From positions 1-64,000 of the forward strand of contig JBBDWK010000100.1 of NCBI GenBank assembly GCA_040902885.1: a stretch of DNA of 64,000 nt, written 5' to 3'. Below the pieces are notes generated by a model. It did no database searches. It saw only the letters and a program-made list of their open reading frames with translations, and was not told the DNA's origin. This stretch comes from JBBDWK01 sp040902885 (lineage in GTDB: Bacteria > Acidobacteriota > Terriglobia > Bryobacterales > Bryobacteraceae). A program made the translations under genes and the position numbers. Positions 24,931-33,112 of the stretch are shown here, piece by piece (within the stretch, counting starts at the first letter, position 1; the number at the start of each line of letters is the position of its first letter).

Positions 24931-27708
24931 ATGGCCGATAATCCGTTCCCCAGGTTTAAGTTCGAGCCGAAGGACAGGCCCGGAACCCCTCGAATCCCGC
25001 CTCACTTCATAGTCATCGCGCTGCTGCTGGCGCTCCTGATTAGCGCACGTTCCATCGCATCCTACACGATCGAATACCAGTGGTGGAAGGAACTCGGGCA
25101 AGCGGAAACGTGGCTCAGCATGCTGGGCTACGCCGTAATCCCAGTGGCTCTGGCGACGCTAGTTGCTTTCGCCGTGCTTTGGATGGCGCATGCGCGGGCG
25201 CTCAAGTTTGCCGAAACCCGCCTTAGCGACTATCCCACGTACGCCAAACTTTCCGCGGTGGGCCTCTTCCTTGTGGCCCTGATCGTTGCCTCCGTTTCCA
25301 TAGACACATGGACCGTCGTTCGCTATGCCGGAGCGCGTCACATTCCCATCGACGCGCAGACGTGGCGGGATTCCGTCTTCGGGCTGCCGCTTTCGTTCTA
25401 CCTCTTCGAGCTGCCGTTTTACTCCGTTCTGCGCGGCTTCGCGCTGGGACTCACCATCGTCGCCGCGCTGGTCTATTGGGCGGCCGCGCGCGGATGGCAG
25501 CTTCGCTACCGTCTTCCGTACCTTCGCGAAGCCACCCAGATCGACCCAAGCATCCTCAAGCTGGAAGGAGGTCTCGAATCGCGCTTTCTGCGCGGAGCGG
25601 CGGCGGTGTTTTTGGTTGGGCTGGCGATAAAGTTTTTCCTCGGCCGCTACGAGATGGTCTGGAACGACCACGGCTTTATGGTGGGCATCGACTACGTCGA
25701 CCGGAACATCCGCTTACCCCTGCAGTGGCTGGTCATCGCGGCCATGATCGCCGCGGCCGGATTCGTCTTGATCGGCCGGTGGATTCTGGCCGGCGCCATG
25801 GCTATTGCCCTGCTGGCGCACGCCTTCGTGCCGCAGTTGGTGAACGCGCTTTACGTCCGGCCCAACGAGATCTCGCTGCAGCGGCCCTATATTGAGACGC
25901 ACATCCAGGCCACGCGCAACGCTTTCGGACTCAACCAGCGGCTCAAGGAGACGGAGTTCAACGCGCAGCAGGAACGCCGGATCGATCCCGCCAAGCACCA
26001 ACACCTTTTGGAAAACGTGCGGCTCTGGGACTGGCGGGCCTTCCGCGACACGGTCTCCCAGATACAGGCTCTGCGGCCATACTATGTTTTCCCGGACAGC
26101 GACGTGGACCGCTACTGGATCAACGGCAAGTACACCCAGGTGCTGCTCTCGCCGCGCGAGCTCGACATCCGCAACCTTCCGGACGCCCAGACCAGTTGGA
26201 TCAATCCGCACTTCATTTACACCCATGGTTACGGCCTCGTGCTGGCCGAAGTGGCGCGGATCACCTCGGACGGCCTGCCGGTTCTGCTGGTACAGGACGC
26301 GCCTCCCCGAGTGAACGTGAAGGAAGGCCTAAAGATTACGCGGCCGGAAATTTACTACGGCGAGGTGGTTCACGAGCCTGTCTTCGTGGACACGGACCAG
26401 CCCGAGTTCAACTATCCCTCCGGCGCGGATAACGTACTCTCGCGGTACGAAGGCACGGGCGGGCTTCCCATGTCTTCCTTCCCCATGCGCCTGGCGGCGG
26501 CCGTCTCCGAAGGCCAGTACAACATCCTTCTCACCTCGTACTTCAAGGAGGGCAGCCGGATGATGATCCGGCGCAATGTGCGCGACAGGCTGAACACGCT
26601 GGCCGCGTTCATCCAATGGGACGGAGATCCCTACATGGTGGTCACCAAGGACGGCCGTCTGGTCTGGATCATGGACGGGTACACCACATCCAGCGCGCAC
26701 CCCTATTCGAAATCGCTCAACCTCGCCGATATCGGCGCGGTGAATTACATGCGCAACTCGGTCAAAGCGACCATCGACGCGTACGACGGCGAGACCCGCC
26801 TGTACGTCTTCGACGAGTCCGATCCCATCATCCTCGCCTACCGCGGCCTGTTTCCGAAGCTGTTCACGCCCGCCTCGGAGATGCCCGCCGATTTGAGGGC
26901 GCACGCCAGATACCCGGAAGCCATGTTCCGTGTGCAGGCGGAGATGTACCGGACGTACCACATGCTCGATCCGCAGGCCTTTTACAACAAGGAAGACGTC
27001 TGGGACCTGGCGCGTACGATGTCGGCGGGGCAGTCCGGCCGGCCCGAGCCGGTGGCGCCGACTTACATCATCGCCACGCTTCCCGGCGAGACGGAGCCTG
27101 AGTTTCTTCTGCTCACCTCGTTCACGCCCCGAGGGAAGGACAATCTGATCGGGCTGATGCTGGCGCGCTGCGACGGCGAGCATCTGGGCGAGCTGGTCGT
27201 CATGCAATTGTCCAAGCAGGAGCTGATTTTCGGGCCGATGCAGATTGCGGCGCGCATCAATCAGGACCAGATCATAGCCAAAGACTTGAGCCTCTGGAAC
27301 CAGCAGGGCTCGCAGGTGCTGCGCGGGCAGACCCTGGTCCTGCCTATCGAGGACACGTTCCTGTACGTGGAGCCGATCTATATTCAGGCCACCGAGGCGC
27401 GCATGCCGCAGATGAAGAAGGTGGTTCTGGCGATGGGCAATTCGCTGTTCTATTCGGACACTTACGACGAGGCGCTTGCGCTGCTGAGCGGCAACGCACA
27501 GTCGCTGGCGCGCCAGGCGGTCGCTCAGGCTCCGCCCACGGAAACGGCGGCGGCAACGCCCGGGGCGCCGGCCGTCCCCGCCACTACGGTGGACCGGCGT
27601 CTGGAGCGGATACGCGATCACCTGCGCCGCTACCGTGAAATGTCGTCGCAGGGTAAGTGGGCCGAAGCGGGCAGGGAACTGGAGGCTATCGAAACGGAAG
27701 CGAGATAA
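24931..27708 (+). CDS. UPF0182 family membrane protein
   Basis: A 925-residue protein of the UPF0182 (COG1615) family. The first 310 residues contain about seven membrane helices (PHFIVIALLLALLISARS and later segments). The rest is a large soluble domain with family-typical blocks (RPYIETHIQATRNAFGL, RYWINGKYTQVLLSPREL, YTHGYGLVLAEV, PEIYYGE, TTSSAHPYS). The far C-terminus is Ala/Pro-rich then helical. The family is widespread in Actinobacteria, Cyanobacteria and Acidobacteria and has no established function. The length is normal (about 900-1,000). The gene stands alone; the region behind it carries the hairpin repeat. Confidence 0.92.
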   Translation: MADNPFPRFKFEPKDRPGTPRIPPHFIVIALLLALLISARSIASYTIEYQWWKELGQAETWLSMLGYAVIPVALATLVAFAVLWMAHARALKFAETRLSDYPTYAKLSAVGLFLVALIVASVSIDTWTVVRYAGARHIPIDAQTWRDSVFGLPLSFYLFELPFYSVLRGFALGLTIVAALVYWAAARGWQLRYRLPYLREATQIDPSILKLEGGLESRFLRGAAAVFLVGLAIKFFLGRYEMVWNDHGFMVGIDYVDRNIRLPLQWLVIAAMIAAAGFVLIGRWILAGAMAIALLAHAFVPQLVNALYVRPNEISLQRPYIETHIQATRNAFGLNQRLKETEFNAQQERRIDPAKHQHLLENVRLWDWRAFRDTVSQIQALRPYYVFPDSDVDRYWINGKYTQVLLSPRELDIRNLPDAQTSWINPHFIYTHGYGLVLAEVARITSDGLPVLLVQDAPPRVNVKEGLKITRPEIYYGEVVHEPVFVDTDQPEFNYPSGADNVLSRYEGTGGLPMSSFPMRLAAAVSEGQYNILLTSYFKEGSRMMIRRNVRDRLNTLAAFIQWDGDPYMVVTKDGRLVWIMDGYTTSSAHPYSKSLNLADIGAVNYMRNSVKATIDAYDGETRLYVFDESDPIILAYRGLFPKLFTPASEMPADLRAHARYPEAMFRVQAEMYRTYHMLDPQAFYNKEDVWDLARTMSAGQSGRPEPVAPTYIIATLPGETEPEFLLLTSFTPRGKDNLIGLMLARCDGEHLGELVVMQLSKQELIFGPMQIAARINQDQIIAKDLSLWNQQGSQVLRGQTLVLPIEDTFLYVEPIYIQATEARMPQMKKVVLAMGNSLFYSDTYDEALALLSGNAQSLARQAVAQAPPTETAAATPGAPAVPATTVDRRLERIRDHLRRYREMSSQGKWAEAGRELEAIETEAR

Positions 27709-27714
27709 ACTTGA

Positions 27715-27790
27715 ACCGCCGAGGCGCCGAGACGCCGAGAAAACACTTAAAATTTAAGACGGTTTCTCTGCGCCTCGGCGCCTCGGCGGT
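27715..27790. repeat. Hairpin repeat, copy A (RRGAETPRK-type)
   Basis: ACCGCCGAGGCGCCGA (27715-27730) and its exact reverse complement (27775-27790) flank an AT-rich centre. The same element, with internal permutation of the GCCGAGG/GCCGAGA units, is found at 43469-43538. It lies between UPF0182 and TIGR03790, and its right arm includes the first bases of the GTG start of the latter. In frame it reads RRGAETPRK...VSLRLGASAVK, a pattern often mistaken for coding. It looks like a dispersed palindromic (REP-like) element. Confidence 0.75.
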
Positions 27791-28877
27791 GAAAAAGGTT
27801 CCACGGTACGCGCTGTTGCCGCTCTTTTTTCTCCAGGCGGCATTTGCGCAACCGGGCGCGGTGCTGCTTGTCGTGAATGAGAATTCCCCTGTCTCCCGGC
27901 GCATCGGCGCCTACTATGTGAGCAAACGGTCCATCCCGCTGGCCAATGTCTGCCGCATCAAAGCCACTGTGGAAGAGACAATCACCCGGCAAGCGTTCGA
28001 GCGCGACGTGGAAACACCCGTTGCGCGCTGCTTAGAGGATCCCGAGACACGCGAGAGAATCCGGTACATCGTCACCACGCTGGGGATGCCTCTCAAGGTT
28101 CGCGCGGAATCGGACGGCGCGGTTCGCAGTTCGGTGGACTCCGAGCTGACGGTGTTGTATCTCAAGCAGCGCGGCGTGCCGCTGCCGCGCGAGGGTATGG
28201 TGAAGAATCCCATGTTCGGCCGCACCAGCGGCGCTTTGCGCGGCGCGCGGTTTCCATACTACCTTGTGACCCGGCTCGCGGGGTACGATTTCGAGGACGT
28301 GAAAGGCATCATCGACCGTTCGCTGGCCGCGCGGAATCTGGGGAAGGTGGTGCTGGACATGAAGTCGGACGACACCGCCGAGGGAAACGACTGGCTGCGG
28401 GAAGCGTCGCGCCGGCTACCGAAAGAACGGGTGACGCTCGAAGAGTCCACGGCCGTACTCTACGATCGGCGCGACGTGATCGGCTACGCGTCCTGGGGAT
28501 CCAACGATCCCAACCGTACGCGGCGGCAAACCGGCTTCGGCTGGCTGCCCGGCGCTATCGTCACCGAGTTTGTATCCTCCGATGGCCGCACGTTCCAGCG
28601 CCCTCCGGAAAGCTGGAACATCGGGCGGGACTGGAAGAATCGGGCCAAGTGGTTCGCCGGCTCGCCGCAATCTCTCTCCGCGGATTACATTCACGAAGGC
28701 GCGACGGGCAGTTCGGGCCACGTCGCCGAGCCGTACCTCGGGTACACGCCCCGCCCGGAGATCGTTTTCCCCCAATATTTGAGCGGCCGGAACCTCGCCG
28801 AAAGCTTTTATCTTTCCATCCCCTCCCTCCGCTGGCAGAACATTTTTATCGGCGATCCGCTGTGCAGATTGCGGTGA
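27789..28877 (+). CDS. TIGR03790 family protein
   Basis: From the GTG at 27789 the product is 362 residues (start VKKVPRYALLPLFFLQAAFAQ), with a signal peptide of about 21 residues. The rest matches the TIGR03790 pattern found in Acidobacteria and Planctomycetes (VLLVVNENSPVSRRIGAYYV, RYIVTTLGMPLKVR, VIGYASWGSNDPNR, AEPYLGYTPRPEI, IPSLRWQNIFIGDPL). No function is established for the family. The GTG overlaps the right arm of a hairpin repeat, so the native start may have been replaced by repeat insertion; there is no clear ribosome site because the arm is upstream. A longer frame to 27657 would run through the repeat and is not credible. Confidence 0.78.
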   Translation: MKKVPRYALLPLFFLQAAFAQPGAVLLVVNENSPVSRRIGAYYVSKRSIPLANVCRIKATVEETITRQAFERDVETPVARCLEDPETRERIRYIVTTLGMPLKVRAESDGAVRSSVDSELTVLYLKQRGVPLPREGMVKNPMFGRTSGALRGARFPYYLVTRLAGYDFEDVKGIIDRSLAARNLGKVVLDMKSDDTAEGNDWLREASRRLPKERVTLEESTAVLYDRRDVIGYASWGSNDPNRTRRQTGFGWLPGAIVTEFVSSDGRTFQRPPESWNIGRDWKNRAKWFAGSPQSLSADYIHEGATGSSGHVAEPYLGYTPRPEIVFPQYLSGRNLAESFYLSIPSLRWQNIFIGDPLCRLR

Positions 28878-29002
28878 CACCCAGGCCGAAGTTCGTGATG
28901 AAGCTGTTTTTCCGAGGGTGCGGTAACAAATCGACTGCGCCTCCGCCTCACTCATACTGTGTGCTATCATACGGACCTGTCTCCTGTTGCCGGTCCCCGC
29001 CG

Positions 29003-30892
29003 ATGGAACCGATCCGTATCTCCGGTAGCGCCGTTCAGAGCCTTGTTCGTTTGGCCGGCGCGCTCCTGAGACTCGCGGCGCCCTTGCGATCCGAGGTTTC
29101 GCCTTACTCGCTTCTCGACAATCTGGTTCCCCGAAACCACACGGCAGTCTTCGAGAATCGCCTGATCGGCGTGCTGGGGGGCCTTCTCGTGTCTGGCGCA
29201 AGCTTGTGGTGGTTGCGCGAGCGCAGTGTGCGCCGCCACTCGGCGAAGATGCGGAAGTTGTACGGGCTGGGGGCCGAAATCTTCAGCGCGGACTCGCCGC
29301 TCGAGATCCTGCACCGGGTCTCCGCCGTTTTGCCGGGCGCCTTCGGGATGGAAACGGTCCATCTTTATCTGTACAGCCGCGGCGCCAAAAAGCTGGAGCG
29401 GCTGATGGACAATCAGTCAGGCGCCAAACCGGGCCCCAAAGCCAGCGACGACCCATGTTGTCCGCGGGCGATCGCCGTCGATGCACCTTCCGGGACGGCG
29501 GCCAGCGGCGCGGCAACCTGCTTCCACAACCAGGCGCCGGTCGCGATCTCCGGCCCGCGCCCAGGCCCGTTCGCGCGGCTGCGGCGCAAGCGGCCGGACC
29601 AGGCGAATCCGGAGACACGTCGCAGCGGGCTTTTGTTCGTGCCCATGCTGGCTCAAGGCGAGCCGATCGGCGTTCTGCAGATATTAGGCGGCCGCGGGGT
29701 ACGCGCGTTCTCCGGGGAAGAGCAGGCCATCGCGCAACACGTCGCCAACCAGCTCGCTATCGCAATCCGTGGGCTGCAACAGCGTTCCATCCAGGAACAA
29801 CTGTTCCGGAGCGAGAAGCTGGCGGCCATGGGCCGGCTGATTTCGGACGTCGTGAACGACCTTCACGCCCCGCTGAAGACCGTTGCCGGCATAGCCCAGC
29901 GCGAATCCTCGCCCGCATCGGCCGCCTCTTCGGATCGGGAGTGGAGTACTGTGTCGCGCGAGGCCGGAAGGGCGCTGGAGATTGTCGCCAGGCTGGTTTC
30001 CTTTGCCAGAGGCGGGCAGGCGGAGGCGCGGCCGGTGGATGTGAATCGACTGCTGCGAAACCTTGCGGAGTTCAGGGAACTGGAATGGAAGGCGCGCGGC
30101 ATTCAGTTCCGGAACCTCGCCGGCGGAGATCCCTTGCACGTTCTGGGCTCGCAAGGACAGTTGGAGCAAGTCTTCCTGAATCTGCTGGTGCATGCCGAAC
30201 AATCTCTAGCCGAGGCCGGCCAGAAGAACATTGTGGTCCGCTCCACGGTCCTGGCCAGACGGCTTCTCGTCGAGATCGCCTTCAGCCATCGTACCGAGGA
30301 GCGGTCCGATCCCTTCGCGCCTTCGGCTTCCCGGGAAGGCGGATCGGCAAGCGACCTCTCGCTGTGCCGGAGCATCGTCGCCGCGCACGGCGGGGAGCTG
30401 CGCTCCGTGCGATTGCCCGGAATGGACCCCACCTTCGAGATCGAGCTGCCGCTCGCGGCCGCGGGCGAGTCCAAGGTTGCCAAACAGGACAGCGCGGACG
30501 GAAAATTTCCCCGCCGCCTCACGACGCTGGTGATCGAACCGGACGGCTCCACACAACAACAGTTGGTGTCGCTCCTCTCCGCGCGGGGGCACCGCGTAGT
30601 CCCCGTCCGGAATTCCGACGAGGCGCTGGATCTGGTGCGGCGCATGCGCTTCGATATCGTCTTTTGCGCCGACCGGCTCCCCGGCTTGAACTGGATCGAG
30701 TTGATGGACTGCATGCACGCCGAGATTGGCTGTTTCGTGCTGCTTTCCGAAACCGATGTGTCCGACCTGACGACGGGTCTCCCGGATGAGATCCGCCTGG
30801 TGCTTTCGAAGCCGGTCCTGGACGAGCATCTCGAGCGCATTTTAGACTTCATTCAGTCGCAAAATCATCCTTTTTCTTTCGTGAATGTCTGA
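29003..30892 (+). CDS. Degenerate hybrid histidine kinase (GAF + pseudo-kinase + pseudo-receiver)
   Basis: From the ATG at 29003 the product is 629 residues. An N-terminal membrane helix (about 52-71) precedes a GAF domain (about 95-260), a HisKA-like region (about 262-340), a HATPase-like region (about 380-485) and a receiver-like domain (about 505-625). Key residues are lost: the phosphoacceptor His is N285 (ISDVVNDLHAPL), the second N-box Asn is H397 (NLLVHAEQ), the DxGxG box is absent, the Gly-rich box reads GGSASDLSL, and the receiver Asp is A556 (FCADRLP). It probably senses through the GAF domain or binds partners rather than phosphorylating. TATCAT at about 28965 may be the -10. Longer starts (for example 28898) exist but add unstructured sequence. 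Confidence 0.75.
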   Translation: MEPIRISGSAVQSLVRLAGALLRLAAPLRSEVSPYSLLDNLVPRNHTAVFENRLIGVLGGLLVSGASLWWLRERSVRRHSAKMRKLYGLGAEIFSADSPLEILHRVSAVLPGAFGMETVHLYLYSRGAKKLERLMDNQSGAKPGPKASDDPCCPRAIAVDAPSGTAASGAATCFHNQAPVAISGPRPGPFARLRRKRPDQANPETRRSGLLFVPMLAQGEPIGVLQILGGRGVRAFSGEEQAIAQHVANQLAIAIRGLQQRSIQEQLFRSEKLAAMGRLISDVVNDLHAPLKTVAGIAQRESSPASAASSDREWSTVSREAGRALEIVARLVSFARGGQAEARPVDVNRLLRNLAEFRELEWKARGIQFRNLAGGDPLHVLGSQGQLEQVFLNLLVHAEQSLAEAGQKNIVVRSTVLARRLLVEIAFSHRTEERSDPFAPSASREGGSASDLSLCRSIVAAHGGELRSVRLPGMDPTFEIELPLAAAGESKVAKQDSADGKFPRRLTTLVIEPDGSTQQQLVSLLSARGHRVVPVRNSDEALDLVRRMRFDIVFCADRLPGLNWIELMDCMHAEIGCFVLLSETDVSDLTTGLPDEIRLVLSKPVLDEHLERILDFIQSQNHPFSFVNV

Positions 30893-30940
30893 CATAATCG
30901 CGTCTTCAGGAGGTAAAATCTTCCTTAAGAGAAGGAAAAA

Positions 30941-31414
30941 ATGCACCAAGCAATTCTGGTATGCGTATTTTGCCTGCCGATCGCCCTGGCCCAGAAGTAT
31001 ACGGGCCCCCAGCCCCCGAAACCCGATGTGCCCTATCTGGTCCACGCCGATAGCCTTTTGGAGACTGAGGTGTCCGAAGCCCGGGAGGAAACGCGGAAGG
31101 ACAATCTGGCCTATGTAGTGAGCGGTGAGAAATCGTCTGTCCGGACTCCCCTGGCGGGACCGATTCTCCTGCTCAAATCCGAGAAAATAGCTCCCGATAA
31201 GCTCCAACTCTATCGGGTTGAATCGAAAGGCGGGCAGCGCGAGGTTGTCTTTTCGAAGAAGAAGAAAGACGCTACTGGCCAGCCCATCCGCCTCTCACTC
31301 GCCCGGTTGGAGGAATCCCTCTATCGCATTGAAGTCGACGAAAGCCTCGAAAACGGGGAGTACTGCCTCTCCCCGAGCGGCGAGAACCGGGTTTTTTGCT
31401 TCCAAGTGTACTGA
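30941..31414 (+). CDS. Small exported protein, unknown function
   Basis: A 157-residue protein with a signal peptide (residues 1-18, ending IALAQ) and a beta-rich, Lys/Glu-rich mature part (KSEKIAPDKLQLYRVESKGG, QPIRLSLARLEESLYRIEVD). No motif or cysteine pair suggests an enzyme. AGAAGGA 5-6 bases before the ATG fixes the start. It lies 48 bases behind the pseudo-kinase and 241 bases before the Crp-type gene. I do not recognise the family. Confidence 0.65.
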   Translation: MHQAILVCVFCLPIALAQKYTGPQPPKPDVPYLVHADSLLETEVSEAREETRKDNLAYVVSGEKSSVRTPLAGPILLLKSEKIAPDKLQLYRVESKGGQREVVFSKKKKDATGQPIRLSLARLEESLYRIEVDESLENGEYCLSPSGENRVFCFQVY

Positions 31415-31655
31415 ACATCACTAAACCTGCAAAATTTTTGGCGTACAATTTGCTACAGAATCCGGGAATATCACTCGGAACACACCCGGGATAGATTGTC
31501 GCCGCAGCTTGACGGCAATTTAAGGAGTACGTAGCTGTTCACCGCCTGCCTGATTTTTCTTTGCCGGCTACTCCGGCGCTCCGGCGACACAGCGCGGGAT
31601 TGCGCGTGGCGCTTGTTATTGGCCGAAAAACGCGGTGAACAAGAGAGGATTAATC

Positions 31656-32330
31656 ATGGTGCCCGCAGGTTCAAAGACCGTGACATACGAAAAGCAGCTC
31701 GAGGATCCACTGGCCTATTTGCCGTGTTCCAGCATTTCGGAATATCGCAAAGGGCAGATCGTTTACGATCAGGACCAGCCCTCGAATGGCATTCATCTCG
31801 TCATCCAAGGGAAGATTAAGGTCTGCCGGCCGTCGGAAGACGGACGCCAGGTGGTGATCGACATCTATCAACGAGACGAGTTTTTTGGCGAGTCCGGCCT
31901 ACTCGGTCTTACCCGGCGTGGCGAGCAGGCCATGGCCCTGGAGACCACTCAACTGATGTCGTGGACGACCGCGGAAATCGAAGACGTGACGCAGCGCCGC
32001 CCGCAGCTCGCCCTGGCCTTGCTCCAGTTGCTCACGCTGCGCTGCGTTGACTTCGGACAGCGGATCGAGAGCTTCTCGGTGGACAACATCGAGCGGCGCC
32101 TTATCCGGACGCTTCTGCGTTTTGCCGAACGCCTCGGCGAGCAGGGCGAGGACGGGGCCACTCGCATGCCTCCGTTCACGCATGAACTGCTCTCGCAGTA
32201 TGTAGGAACTTCCCGCGAGATTATTACCCAATATATGAATCAATTTCGCAGGAAGGGCTACCTTCGCTATTCGCGTAAAGGCATCGAAATTTATTCCGAC
32301 GCCATGCGCGAGTGGCTTCGCGCGGCATAG
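31656..32330 (+). CDS. Crp/Fnr-family transcriptional regulator
   Basis: From the ATG at 31656 the product is 224 residues: an N-terminal cyclic-nucleotide-binding-type beta-roll (about 15-110: GIHLVIQGKIKVCRPSEDGR, DEFFGESGLLG), a dimerisation helix and a C-terminal Crp helix-turn-helix (about 170-215: THELLSQYVGTSREIITQYM). The FGESGLL loop stands where cAMP-binding proteins have FGE...R; the ligand is uncertain. No cysteine cluster of the FNR iron-sulfur type is seen. AGAGAGGA before the ATG supports this start over a GTG 21 bases earlier. The 241-base upstream region holds a TACAAT -10 candidate near 31443 and several short GC hairpins (CCGGC runs near 31565-31590). The neighbouring PP2C gene converges on it. 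Confidence 0.9.
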   Translation: MVPAGSKTVTYEKQLEDPLAYLPCSSISEYRKGQIVYDQDQPSNGIHLVIQGKIKVCRPSEDGRQVVIDIYQRDEFFGESGLLGLTRRGEQAMALETTQLMSWTTAEIEDVTQRRPQLALALLQLLTLRCVDFGQRIESFSVDNIERRLIRTLLRFAERLGEQGEDGATRMPPFTHELLSQYVGTSREIITQYMNQFRRKGYLRYSRKGIEIYSDAMREWLRAA

Positions 32331-32377
32331 GCCGGAGGGCAGGCTAAGCTACCTGCCCTCCAGTTCTTTCATGGAAC

Positions 32378-33106
32378 TCAGGCCTTTGGAGCGCGCAGCA
32401 GAACGCAGGTAATGTTGTCGGGCCCGCCCAGATTTCGGGCTGCCTGAATCAACATTTCGCATTTCATTTGCAGCCGGACGTCGCTGGAGAGAATGCTTTT
32501 CACTTGTGCGGCGTCGACCACGCCGTGCAGCCCGTCGCTCGAAAGAAGGAGTTGCGCGCCGGGCCGTAAGTGCGAGGTGTAATGATTGACAGTCAGCGGC
32601 TCGCCGAGGCCGATTGCCATGGTGAGGACGTGCCGGAGCGGGTGGGTTCGAAGAGCTTCGGGGTCGAGGCCCAGCGGGCGGCCTACCTCCTCCACCCAGC
32701 TCTGGTCCTCGGTGACGGGCATCAGATGGCCGTCGTCCCATAGATAGGCGCGGCTGTCGCCGACGCTGGCGATGCACAACTCCTCGCCGGCATCCAGCAC
32801 GGCCACCAGAGTGGTCCCCATTCCCTCCCAGTTCCGATGGCTCCTGGCCGCGGCCCTCACGCGGCGGTTGGCCTCTTCCACCGCACCCAGCAGCACACGG
32901 GAATTGGGGCGCCCGGAGTCGCGGAGGGACTCCCCAACCACCTCGGCCACCGTCTCGGCCGCCAGCCGCGACGCCTCTTCGCCCGCGACGGCGCCGCCCA
33001 TGCCGTCCGCCACCAGGTACAGTCCGATGTCGGGCTTCAGCAGGAAGAAATCTTCGTTATTGGTTCGTACACAGCCTTTGTCCGACGCGCCGCAGTTTTC
33101 GAGCAT
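32378..33106 (-). CDS. PP2C-family serine/threonine protein phosphatase
   Basis: The 242-residue product removes phosphate from Ser/Thr (a metal-dependent PPM enzyme). Metal-binding acids are kept: E18-D19 (RTNNEDFF), D34 (ADGMGG), the Asp in SSDGLHG and the late GGPDNITCVLL. The length is the minimal soluble catalytic domain, like Stp/PrpC. It starts 7 bases after the stop of the plug-less receptor gene, so they are co-transcribed. No Ser/Thr kinase gene lies in the window; the partner must be elsewhere. It converges with the Crp-type gene. Confidence 0.93.
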   Translation of the reverse strand: MLENCGASDKGCVRTNNEDFFLLKPDIGLYLVADGMGGAVAGEEASRLAAETVAEVVGESLRDSGRPNSRVLLGAVEEANRRVRAAARSHRNWEGMGTTLVAVLDAGEELCIASVGDSRAYLWDDGHLMPVTEDQSWVEEVGRPLGLDPEALRTHPLRHVLTMAIGLGEPLTVNHYTSHLRPGAQLLLSSDGLHGVVDAAQVKSILSSDVRLQMKCEMLIQAARNLGGPDNITCVLLRAPKA

Positions 33107-33112
33107 GATTTC

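Noticed and set aside
28649..29002. Longer N-terminus for the pseudo-kinase gene
   Set aside because: It overlaps the end of the TIGR03790 gene in another frame and adds Arg/Pro-rich residues; a -10 candidate at about 28965 and the MEPIRIS start at 29003 fit better.
31415..31655. Structured RNA or riboswitch before the Crp-type gene
   Set aside because: Short GC hairpins are present (near 31565-31590) but no known riboswitch core or conserved long pairing could be drawn.
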